Assembly (NCBI RefSeq): GCF_924101635.2
Contig: NZ_CAKMAA020000037.1
Coordinates: 1 to 59,654, forward strand
Source: Candidatus Nitrotoga sp. HW29
Lineage (GTDB): Bacteria > Pseudomonadota > Gammaproteobacteria > Burkholderiales > Gallionellaceae
Direction: 5' to 3'
DNA length: 59,654 bases
Of this stretch, positions 5,942 through 12,905 are shown piece after piece. A model generated the notes under the pieces. That model was not told the DNA's origin. It worked only from the letters and a program-made list of their open reading frames with translations, and made no database searches. Within the stretch, counting starts at the first letter, position 1, and the number at the start of each line of letters is the position of its first letter. The position numbers and the translations under genes are program-made.

Positions 5942-6622
5942 ATGAAAAACCGTTTATTCGCTTTTACTGTATCAGTTGGTCTTAGTGTAGTAGTTCCGGT
6001 CGCATCCGCATATAACGGATCAGCTCTCAGCCCGCAAATTCAAATCCCCGGTTACACGTTTGGTCAAAAATCGGTTGCGACAGCGCCCTATACACTGAAG
6101 GATCTGGAGTCATTAAAGAAGACTCTGCTCTTCACCGATGAGGATGTGCTCTATTTGCGTAAAAGCAAAGAGATTTTAGCGAATCAAACAGATGCAATTC
6201 TGGATGTTTGGTATGGTTTCGTCGCATCTACGCCTGAGCTTGTCGAATATTTCAAAAATACCAAGACCGGCCAACCAGATGGTGACTATCTGAATGCAGT
6301 TCGTAAACGATTTGGCCAGTGGATATTAGATACGGCTGATGCAAACTATGATCAAGTCTGGCTCAATTATCAATATGAGATTGGTCTGCGCCACACCAAA
6401 ATCCAAAAAAATAAAACGGATCACGTTAAAAGCGTACCTCAAGTAAATTTTCGCTATCTGCCCGCGCTCACAATACCGGTAACGACAACGCTCAAGCCTT
6501 TTCTTGCGAAGAAAGGCGTGAGCGCAGCAGATGTCGAAAAAATGCAGGCCGCTTGGGTGAAATCTGTTTTGTTACAAACCATTCTATGGAGCTATCCGTA
6601 CGTTCGTGATGGTCAGTTTTAG
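5942..6622 (+). CDS. Exported protoglobin-domain protein
   Basis: A signal peptide (Lys-Asn-Arg start, hydrophobic core, cleavage after Ala-Ser-Ala at about residue 23) precedes a protoglobin domain (about 50-220). Recognisable parts are DVLYLRKSKEIL, FGQWILDT and the proximal heme ligand region YQYEIGLRHTK, with His151 as the likely iron ligand. Protoglobins are single-domain heme proteins of the globin-coupled-sensor lineage that bind O2, CO and NO and are usually cytoplasmic; a secreted form is uncommon. AAAGGA lies upstream of the ATG. It is the first gene of a set with an AhpD-like protein and a redoxin, suggesting periplasmic gas or peroxide chemistry (inference). Confidence 0.85.
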   Translation: MKNRLFAFTVSVGLSVVVPVASAYNGSALSPQIQIPGYTFGQKSVATAPYTLKDLESLKKTLLFTDEDVLYLRKSKEILANQTDAILDVWYGFVASTPELVEYFKNTKTGQPDGDYLNAVRKRFGQWILDTADANYDQVWLNYQYEIGLRHTKIQKNKTDHVKSVPQVNFRYLPALTIPVTTTLKPFLAKKGVSAADVEKMQAAWVKSVLLQTILWSYPYVRDGQF

Positions 6623-6716
6623 CTGTTGAATTACATCATTAAAAGGTATGCGCTCTATATTACTAAAGCAACGCCGTAAATTTATCTTAATAAACTCATT
6701 AATAAAGGAAAATATC

Positions 6717-7262
6717 ATGTCCCGTGTCCAACTCATCAACACCAACGAAACCACAGAAGATCGCAAGGCTATTCTGAATCAGATCCACGGAGCCTTTGGT
6801 GCTGTACCAAACATGTTTCGCGCAGTGGCCAACTCGCCCGCAGCACTAAAGAGTATGTGGGGTTCATTTGGCGCATTGGGTTCCGGAATTCTGGGAGCCA
6901 AGCTTGGAGAAAAAATTGCAGTTGCAATTGCCAACAGAAACCGCTGCGAATACTGCTTGGCAGCTCATACTGTCTTGGGTCAAAATGCCGGAGTTTCCGC
7001 ACCTGAGATGGCAGCCGCTCAAGCTGGCCAGTCAGATGACGCACAAACCGCCGCTGCTTTGCGTTTTGCTCTAAAGCTTGTTGCCAACCGTGCACAAATC
7101 ACCGATACCGATGTCATCGAATTGAGAGCGGTTGGATTCAACGATGAACAGATCGTCGAAATCATGGCTCATGTCGCATTAAACATTTTTACCAACTATG
7201 TCAATTTGGCTTTTAATGTGCCGATCGATTTCCCTAAAATAAATCTACTCGCAGCTGACTAG
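6717..7262 (+). CDS. AhpD-like carboxymuconolactone decarboxylase family protein
   Basis: This 181-residue protein has the AhpD-type catalytic pattern: Glu65, then Cys77-Glu-Tyr-Cys80 and His84, with the Glu-Cys spacing of 12 seen in AhpD. Such proteins use the CxxC pair for peroxidase or thiol-disulfide relay. The conserved PNMFRAVANSP and QIVEIMAHVALNIFTNYVNLA segments are also those of the family. ATG 6717 is chosen because AAAGGA lies upstream at normal spacing; an earlier in-frame start at 6648 adds a non-conserved stretch. No signal peptide is seen, so it is probably cytoplasmic, unlike the protoglobin before it. Confidence 0.88.
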   Translation: MSRVQLINTNETTEDRKAILNQIHGAFGAVPNMFRAVANSPAALKSMWGSFGALGSGILGAKLGEKIAVAIANRNRCEYCLAAHTVLGQNAGVSAPEMAAAQAGQSDDAQTAAALRFALKLVANRAQITDTDVIELRAVGFNDEQIVEIMAHVALNIFTNYVNLAFNVPIDFPKINLLAAD

Positions 7263-7330
7263 CTGCCAATTTTGCTGGGAGCGGCCCAGGCTTTCCCAGC
7301 ACCACTTAACCTTATAATCAGGAAAACTGT

Positions 7331-7912
7331 ATGCCTAACATCAACTCAGCAGCGCCAGAACTACAAGTATCTCAATGGCTCAATACACTACGTACTATTA
7401 CGCTTGCAGATTTACGCGGACGCGTGGTTGTGCTGCACGCATTCCAGATGCTATGTCCCGGTTGTGTGTCACATGGTTTGCCACAAGCTGCGGCTATCCA
7501 TGAAACCTTTCCGGCTGCCGATGTTGCCGTGATCGGTATTCACAGTGTCTTTGAGCACCACAACGCAATGACACCCGTGGCTTTAGAAGCGTTTCTTTAT
7601 GAATACCGTATCCGTTTCCCCGTTGCTGTAGATCGGCCATCAACAACAGGCAATATTCCCCATACGATGGAAGCATTTAATATGAGGGGCACACCGACGC
7701 TGATTATTCTGGATCGACAAGGGCGCATCCGACTCAATCACTTCGGCCGTATGGATGATTTGCGCGTTGGAGCAACGATTGGACAACTGATAAGTGAAAC
7801 TGCGATCGACCCCAATAGCAATCAATATTCAGAGCAATCTATTACAGGGCGCATCGGTTGTGATGACGAAAAGTGTGTTATTTCTGAAAATATGGAACAG
7901 ACGAACCCATAA
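7331..7912 (+). CDS. Redoxin/TlpA-like thioredoxin-fold protein
   Basis: The 193-residue protein has a thioredoxin fold: FQMLCPGCVSHGLP with the pair Cys42-Pro-Gly-Cys45, and the cis-Pro loop RGTPTLIILDRQGRI at about 119-133. The long insert EHHNAMTPVALEAFLYEYRIRFPVAVD is typical of AhpC/TSA-redoxin proteins. A second pair, Cys-Asp-Asp-Glu-Lys-Cys, lies near the C-terminus and could be a resolving or metal-binding pair. No signal peptide is seen. As the last gene of the MarR-protoglobin-AhpD-like cluster, it would act as disulfide reductase or peroxidase partner (inference). Confidence 0.85.
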   Translation: MPNINSAAPELQVSQWLNTLRTITLADLRGRVVVLHAFQMLCPGCVSHGLPQAAAIHETFPAADVAVIGIHSVFEHHNAMTPVALEAFLYEYRIRFPVAVDRPSTTGNIPHTMEAFNMRGTPTLIILDRQGRIRLNHFGRMDDLRVGATIGQLISETAIDPNSNQYSEQSITGRIGCDDEKCVISENMEQTNP

Positions 7913-8192
7913 ATTTCCCATGGAAAATACTGACTCTCAGATTGACGGTGTTCAATCAGTGCCCGAAAATAAATCAGTGTTCCTCTAATTATTCGTGCCC
8001 AGTGGTTAAGAGGTGCGCCGAGGAGAATCCTTCTCGCACTGACTTTCATTTATTAATCCGTCAAAAATCAGTTTGTTGTAAACTAAAAGCATCCGCAATT
8101 TCATTTCGATCCACTGTAAGATCTTTTAACAGGATAAAAATCGAGATGTCAGGGCCGTTCGACTTTCCTGAATTCTTTAAATTAATTGAGTT

Positions 8193-8211
8193 GGCTATTT
8201 TATAAATAGCC
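8193..8211. other. Perfect hairpin just before the porin ribosome site
   Basis: GGCTATTT, loop TAT, AAATAGCC make an 8-bp perfect stem directly followed by GACGGAG, the ribosome site of the porin gene. It could modulate translation or be an operator. The rest of the 313-base gap after the redoxin gene shows only a 19-codon ORF (8145-8204) with no recognisable product. Confidence 0.4.
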
Positions 8212-8225
8212 GACGGAGTAGTGTT

Positions 8226-9548
8226 ATGGCCATTCATCGTACTATCCTCCATTGGCTATTGGTTTGTATTGCAACCAACTTCGGACTTTCTCCCGCTTAT
8301 GGAGTAGAAGAAAATTGGAACGCCCGGTTCCAGACCACCTACATCTGGCAGAGTAAAGCGCCATTCTATGCCGCCTACAACGGACGCAACAGCCTCTCTA
8401 CGGAGCGGGAAAAAAGCTATTCCTTCACCGGAACCGCCTATCTCGGTATGCGGCCATGGGCGGGAGGCGAATTCTATTTCAACCCAGAAGTCGCTCAAGG
8501 TGTGCCTCTTTCCAGTCTCACGGGACTGGGCGGATTAACCAATGGCGAAATGGCCCGCACCTCCGGGCCCAAGCCAAAACTTTACATGGCACGGGCCTTC
8601 TTGCGCCAAAGCTGGGGACTGGGTCAGGAACAAGATGCCGTTGATTCTGGTGCCAATCAACTGGCCGGGAAAGTTCACCGGCGCCTGATCGCCCTCACCG
8701 TTGGCAAGGTTGCCGTAACGGATATATTCGACAACAACGCTTACAGCCACGATCCACGTACCCAGTTTATCAATTGGTCTCTCATGACCGCGGGCGCTTA
8801 CGACTATGCAGCCGATGCACGTGGTTATACGTGGGGCGCCGCGCTGGAATACTATTACGACGACTGGGCCATACGCGCTGGCCGCTTCATTCAACCAAAA
8901 ATACCCAACCAGCTAGTCCTGGATCCGAATATATTCAATCACTACGGCGATCAAATTGAAGTGGGGCATGGGCATGTGCTTTTCAGTCAACCTGGCAAAA
9001 TACGACTGCTGGCCTTCCGCAACCGCACACTGATGTCACGTTTCCAGGATGCGTTGGACTACGCCACGCTCAACGGCGGCGTGCCAAATATCAATAACGT
9101 GCGTAACAGTGAGCAAATAAAATACGGCTTCGGTCTCAACCTCGAACAGCAGTTAATCCAAAATATCGGGGTATTCGGCCGCGCCAATTGGGCAGACGGC
9201 AAAACAGAAACCTACGCCTTCAGTGAAATAGACAATTCACTTGCCGCAGGAGCCGTCGTCCAAGGAAGTGCTTGGAGTCGCGTGCAGGACAGCATGGGCA
9301 TCGCCGTCGTGCAAAACGGACTGTCGCGTCAACGACGCAACTACTTGGCCGCCGGCGGTATCAGCTTCTTCATTGGTGACGGCTCGCTCAACTACCGGCG
9401 GGAAAATATTCTCGAAACCTACTACAGCCTTGGGGCTATAAAAAATACCTGGTTTACACTGGACTATCAACACATTCGCAATCCCGCATACAACGCCGAC
9501 CGCGGGCCGGTTTCCATCGGTGCTGTTCGATTGCGTGGAATATTTTAG
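8226..9548 (+). CDS. OprB-like carbohydrate-selective porin
   Basis: The 440-residue protein has a signal peptide (cleavage near SPAYG at about residue 26), then alternating aromatic beta-strand sequence typical of an outer-membrane barrel, ending in the aromatic RLRGIF. Segments such as WNARFQTTYIWQSKAPF, LTVGKVAVTDIFDNN, WGAALEYYYDDWAIRAG and NPAYNADRGPVSIGAVRLRG are those of the OprB family, which passes sugars and other small solutes across the outer membrane. The substrate cannot be told. It stands alone, with a GGAG ribosome site; a hairpin lies just upstream. Confidence 0.88.
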   Translation: MAIHRTILHWLLVCIATNFGLSPAYGVEENWNARFQTTYIWQSKAPFYAAYNGRNSLSTEREKSYSFTGTAYLGMRPWAGGEFYFNPEVAQGVPLSSLTGLGGLTNGEMARTSGPKPKLYMARAFLRQSWGLGQEQDAVDSGANQLAGKVHRRLIALTVGKVAVTDIFDNNAYSHDPRTQFINWSLMTAGAYDYAADARGYTWGAALEYYYDDWAIRAGRFIQPKIPNQLVLDPNIFNHYGDQIEVGHGHVLFSQPGKIRLLAFRNRTLMSRFQDALDYATLNGGVPNINNVRNSEQIKYGFGLNLEQQLIQNIGVFGRANWADGKTETYAFSEIDNSLAAGAVVQGSAWSRVQDSMGIAVVQNGLSRQRRNYLAAGGISFFIGDGSLNYRRENILETYYSLGAIKNTWFTLDYQHIRNPAYNADRGPVSIGAVRLRGIF

Positions 9549-9630
9549 AATAGCAGCCTGTTGGATTTTTCTTGTAAACCAACTCTAATCACCATGCTAT
9601 GCTTAGCGCAAAACAACGGAGACAATGGTA

Positions 9631-9819
9631 ATGAAATCAACACGCTTCGTTGGTCTTGGCATAGCGCTGGGAACTGCCATCGGGACAGCGACTGATAACG
9701 TCGCAGTGGGGGTGGCGTTGGGGATAGTTTTCAGTACTGTGATCAGTGCGGCAAAATCCAAACGGAATGTGTCACCTCAAAATTCAAACCAAGACACGAT
9801 CGAATGTCCGATTGATTGA
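9631..9819 (+). CDS. Small glycine-rich hydrophobic protein
   Basis: The 62-residue product has a Gly/Ala-rich hydrophobic stretch from residue 7 to 40, with small residues at regular steps (GLGIALGTAIGTA, VAVGVALGIVFSTVISA), and a polar tail. It looks like one or two short membrane helices of glycine-zipper type. ATG 9631 lies nine bases after GGAG (9618-9621) and is preferred over ATG 9625. No family is recognised with certainty; it resembles small hypothetical membrane proteins common in proteobacteria. Confidence 0.6.
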   Translation: MKSTRFVGLGIALGTAIGTATDNVAVGVALGIVFSTVISAAKSKRNVSPQNSNQDTIECPID

Positions 9820-9833
9820 AGCATCAAGCGATC

Positions 9834-10241
9834 TCACTTGATTTCTATTCCCGCCGCACGAGCAAAGGCAGCGTAATCTAATGCTGTATTTTGGTCATGC
9901 ACAATTCGCCATTGACCTTCTTGCAACTGAAATACATAAGTAAGCCAAGTGGTGAAGGGAACATCACCTGCTTTAGCTCGATATTGATATTTGATGAGAG
10001 CCATCGCCATGTCCTCACCAACCACTTTATGGACAACCGTCCCTTCCCAAATCCAGTTTAGGTCTTTGAACCATTGCTTGTGAAGTTCAATTGATTCAGA
10101 TGGGGTGGTGAAAGCGTGTCCATTTTGAACAATCGTATAAAGGGTGTCACTTTTTGTGAGATGTGCCTTAAACGCCTCTATATCTCTGCTGAAAATTGCC
10201 GCGAAATGTTGTTGTAGCGCTGCATCAAAATCTGGCTTCAT
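9834..10241 (-). CDS. SnoaL/DUF4440-like (NTF2 fold) protein
   Basis: The 135-residue protein fits the NTF2-like fold: N-terminal helices ALQQHFAAIFSRDIEAFKAHL, then strands SDTLYTIVQNGHAFTT, WEGTVVHKVV, MALIKYQYRA, FTTWLTYVFQLQEGQWRIVHDQNT. The ending RIVHDQNT is the hallmark of SnoaL/DUF4440/SgcJ-type proteins. Members include isomerases, hydrolases and non-catalytic ligand binders, so no reaction can be assigned. It has no signal peptide. It is convergent with the small protein at 9631. Confidence 0.75.
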   Translation of the reverse strand: MKPDFDAALQQHFAAIFSRDIEAFKAHLTKSDTLYTIVQNGHAFTTPSESIELHKQWFKDLNWIWEGTVVHKVVGEDMAMALIKYQYRAKAGDVPFTTWLTYVFQLQEGQWRIVHDQNTALDYAAFARAAGIEIK

Positions 10242-10371
10242 AGATGTTTCTCAAGTATCAGAATAAAATTGGCCTGCTTCTTCAAGCGTCCAATGAACGT
10301 GCATATTGCACGCGCCCTTTATTCCAATCGGACAACTGCTTAAACCGCTTTAGGCGGCCCACAAATGAAAA

Positions 10372-10390
10372 CCCCCGGCTTTACCGGGGG
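10372..10390 (-). terminator. Rho-independent terminator-like hairpin
   Basis: A 7-bp GC-only stem (CCCCCGG, CCGGGGG) with a 5-base loop is followed on the minus strand by TTTTC. It lies about 90 bases beyond the stop of the minus-strand gene at 10479. A smaller GCC-rich hairpin is adjacent at 10344-10357. A similar stem occurs near 25040. Confidence 0.6.
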
Positions 10391-10478
10391 ATGCTTACTC
10401 TGACTAAAAGCGCTTCGATGTATTGGTCACATTATTGATAACTTGCACGCGGCCATTTAAAGAACACCCTCTTCGTTT

Positions 10479-10940
10479 TTAGACTCCGGCACCCGACGAC
10501 ACCGTCGCTGACTTCTTCGTCACCGACGCCGTTGACATCGTCACACGGGCGTATACCTCGTCCTTACGGGGCATAAAGACCGGCGTGTTGATATCAGCTT
10601 CGCCAACCTTCACCAAACCCTTGTCTTCATCGAGCTTTCCGGTATCGATCGCGCGCTTCTCTGAATAGCTTATCGTGCCGGCAGCGGCCACGGTGATGTT
10701 CTTGAATGAGAGAAAAATGCCGGAACCGGGAAACAGGTAAGTGTAGAGCAAGTCGTCACCAACCGCATCATCCGACGGCAACGAGTCGTCACCCTTGTCC
10801 TCACCGAAAATTTTGATTTCCAAGCGATAGGTTCTGCCTACGTCGCTTGCGGTAAAAGTGATGTTGCCCGCGACCGTCACGTCACGCTTATTGTTAGTGG
10901 TGGCACCCAAGGTAAGGGTCGGTGTGCTAAGTGTTGGCAT
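10479..10940 (-). CDS. Uncharacterised beta-rich protein
   Basis: I do not recognise this 153-residue protein. It is Thr/Ser/Val-rich with many alternating strands, for example VTVAGNITFTASDVGRTYRL and IFLSFKNITVAAAGTISY. A central acidic loop (GEDKGDDSLPSDDAVGDD) could bind calcium. It has no Cys, no signal peptide and no membrane segment. It resembles an immunoglobulin- or lectin-like sandwich. The gene stands alone with a good AAGGAG site before the ATG and a terminator-like hairpin after the stop, so it is probably expressed. It lies beside a toxin-antitoxin pair and a dead transposase, in accessory DNA. Confidence 0.7.
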   Translation of the reverse strand: MPTLSTPTLTLGATTNNKRDVTVAGNITFTASDVGRTYRLEIKIFGEDKGDDSLPSDDAVGDDLLYTYLFPGSGIFLSFKNITVAAAGTISYSEKRAIDTGKLDEDKGLVKVGEADINTPVFMPRKDEVYARVTMSTASVTKKSATVSSGAGV

Positions 10941-11142
10941 GAAAACTCTCCTTTTTGATTAACAGTTAAAATTGTAGCATTAAAAAATGTTTGGCGTTAA
11001 AGACGGTATCTGCATTACTCAAGTTTTTTCTCTTTGACTGGAGGCGTTACTTGGAGTGCTCCTGAATGAGTAGCAACGGTTTAAGACGTGGTTTTTTAAC
11101 TCTTAATAAAATGGGACTAAAGGGCACTTCTAAGGAAACTGC

Positions 11143-11162
11143 GCACTGAATTTTTTCAGTGC
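11143..11162. other. Perfect hairpin after the mazF-like gene
   Basis: GCACTGAA, loop TTTT, TTCAGTGC form an 8-bp perfect stem 10 bases beyond the stop of the MazF-like gene (minus strand). No U-run follows on that strand; it may be a factor-dependent end or an mRNA stabiliser. The remaining 230-base gap to 10940 shows nothing else. Confidence 0.4.
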
Positions 11163-11172
11163 CACAACCACT

Positions 11173-11496
11173 TCACGCAACCCCTATAAAAATTGCCAGC
11201 GCGCGGTTCACTGCCATCATCGTTTCATCATCCAGCCGACCCATTACCGTACCGACCTTTTCGCGTGCAACTGACTGCGGTTTATCCACCATGACCTGCG
11301 AGTGCTTGCTCAAACCATTGCTTGCGCTAGGCTGCACTGAAATTCTGAACAGCGGCGCATCGCGTAACTCGTCAGTCACCGGCAAAATGGTTACAGAAGG
11401 ATGTACATCAAATAAATCGGACTGGATGACCAAGGCTGGGCGTGGTTTGCCCAGATCACCCTGCAAAGCAATCGTCACCAAGTCGCCGCGCCTCAC
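11173..11496 (-). CDS. mazF: MazF/PemK-family toxin
   Basis: The 107-residue protein starts MRRGDLVTIALQGDLGKPRPALVIQSD, the standard MazF/PemK/CcdB-fold opening (RGDLV, GKPRPALVIQ). It goes on with SVTILPVTDEL and VMVDKPQSVAREKVGTVMGRLDD, where Asp/Lys and the VG-x-MGRLDD segment match the family. These toxins are sequence-specific endoribonucleases cutting mRNA. The start overlaps the upstream antitoxin gene by four bases (ATGA), the usual translational coupling. No damage is seen. Confidence 0.9.
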   Translation of the reverse strand: MRRGDLVTIALQGDLGKPRPALVIQSDLFDVHPSVTILPVTDELRDAPLFRISVQPSASNGLSKHSQVMVDKPQSVAREKVGTVMGRLDDETMMAVNRALAIFIGVA

Positions 11497-11705
11497 TGCC
11501 AGCCTTCTGTGTCCGCCACAGAGGCAAGCTGCTCCAGGGTCTCGCGTTCATGCGCATCATTGTGCAAGCTTAGCGACTGACGGCGACACTCTTCGGCGAA
11601 TCCGGCACGCCGCGTATCCGGCACCCAAATCTGTACCGGACGTAGCCCGGCTGCCCGTAGCGCAGCGCGGTGTTTTTGTACCCGTAGTGATGTTGTTGCA
11701 CTCAT
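11493..11705 (-). CDS. MazE-like antitoxin (DUF3018 family)
   Basis: The 70-residue protein has the opening SLRVQKHRAALRAAGLRPVQIWVPDTR, typical of the DUF3018 antitoxin family found before MazF/PemK toxins, and an acidic C-terminal tail (HERETLEQLASVADTEGW) likely to wrap the toxin. The RPVQIWVPDTR strand is expected to make a DNA-binding ribbon or swapped hairpin for autoregulation. It overlaps the toxin gene by four bases. Two-gene order antitoxin-toxin on the minus strand. Confidence 0.88.
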   Translation of the reverse strand: MSATTSLRVQKHRAALRAAGLRPVQIWVPDTRRAGFAEECRRQSLSLHNDAHERETLEQLASVADTEGWQ

Positions 11706-11749
11706 GACTGCCCTTTTAACTGTTACATGAAACGCATGGTAACGAGCTT

Positions 11750-12191
11750 TTACCGTGCCTGCAACACAATTAAATCTCTTTCGAATAAATTCTCCGTATG
11801 GCGGGCAAAATCACTTTCATCACGAATTGGGTGTTCCCAGAATCGCCGTTGCCAGATAGTCGATTCGCGATGTTTGAGTTTTGATGCAGTCACCCAGTCG
11901 GCACGACGATAATCTTCTCTACAGGTCAAAGAAACCGCTCGCTCGCTTGATCATCATCCAACGGGTGGAAAAATCGGCACCACCATCAGGTAACGTCCAC
12001 ACGCAATGTAAATGGTCAGGCAACCATACTCATGCATCGATGACGAAAGGACGCGCCACACGCACCGTTTCGATTACGGTGCACAATGCGGTGCGAATCG
12101 TTTCGTCACATAGAATCGACTGCCGCCGGTAAGCGACCACCGTAAAGAAATAGCTTGAGCCTGCTGCTATTGCGCGGCGATAACGGGACAT
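11750..12191 (-). pseudogene. REP-associated tyrosine transposase (RAYT), inactivated
   Basis: Minus-strand translation from ATG 12191 gives MSRYRRAI, YFFTVVAYRRQSIL, RVARPFVIDA, a TGA in place of the expected Trp codon, then [20 protein letters not shown] with the catalytic HLH motif. A frameshift follows after about 20 residues, and in another frame come IWQRRFWEHPIRDESDFARH and a stop before the usual IHYNPVKHG region. RAYTs are single-strand transposases thought to mobilise REP hairpins. One stop, one frameshift and a lost C-terminus make this copy dead. A REP hairpin lies directly upstream. Confidence 0.85.
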
Positions 12192-12210
12192 AGCCATTTA
12201 CGCCAAAATG

Positions 12211-12282
12211 ACGAATCCGCGTGGGCACACCCTCCGGGTGCGAGAACCTCAACGAGGCAAAAACGTGCTCACCCTTCATGGC
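12211..12282. repeat. REP-like element, copy 1 (next to the RAYT relic)
   Basis: The sequence CGAATCCGCGTGGGCAC, then AAAACGTGCTCACC and CATGGCTG, is shared with 16108-16152. The halves GTGGGCAC and GTGCTCAC are inverted. This copy has about 30 extra bases between the arms. It lies 20 bases upstream of the RAYT start, the usual place for its cognate REP. Confidence 0.65.
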
Positions 12283-12298
12283 TGTTGAAAATATTTAC

Positions 12299-12673
12299 TC
12301 ACGGCGACGGACCCTTTCTGACGCTGATAAACAAACTTAGCAGTGCTCCACCTAGAAAGAACCCGAGCGCCATGGCATGAGATAGAGTCAAGAGAAACAA
12401 CGCAAGCGTGACGAGGCCAACAACTATTCCGCACCAAGCCGCGACAGTCATCGCGTCAGGAGAATGAAAGACCAGATCGAAGCCCCAAATATTTCTATCT
12501 TCTATTCGGTTCTCAGCCATCCATGCCGCCAAAACACAAACCGGAATACTAAAGCCAAGCATCGCAGCAATATTGGCGTGCGCTTCCCACCATGCGGTGT
12601 TCGACGTCATGCTGAGCACAGCAGCAAAGCAGCTTGCAGCTACTCCGTATGACAATTTAGCTGTTCGATTCAT
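12299..12673 (-). CDS. Small multi-pass membrane protein, unknown
   Basis: The 124-residue protein has about four hydrophobic segments (residues 8-26, 32-52, 73-97, 98-117) joined by short polar loops, with a basic C-terminus (SVRKGPSP). I recognise no family. It starts MNRTAKLSYG. It stands between the REP/RAYT relic and the tex gene, with no clear partners, and may belong to the accessory block. Coding status rests on length, hydrophobic periodicity and codon use like that of its neighbours. Confidence 0.55.
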   Translation of the reverse strand: MNRTAKLSYGVAASCFAAVLSMTSNTAWWEAHANIAAMLGFSIPVCVLAAWMAENRIEDRNIWGFDLVFHSPDAMTVAAWCGIVVGLVTLALFLLTLSHAMALGFFLGGALLSLFISVRKGPSP

Positions 12674-12905
12674 CTGGCGCCCAATGTAAAATAGACACCC
12701 TAAAAAATGCCGACAAAGGCACCTGCAAGGTACATAAACTGGTGATTATTTTATAATTCATTGTTTTAATAAGCGGGTAAATCGACATTACACCCGAATT
12801 TAGTTGATAAATGCACCATTTCATTCTTGTTGTACATCACCTTCCTTTCCCTGTCCAAACTCGATAGCTTGGGCTGAATGAAGTCAAGTACCCACGCGGA
12901 TAGCT

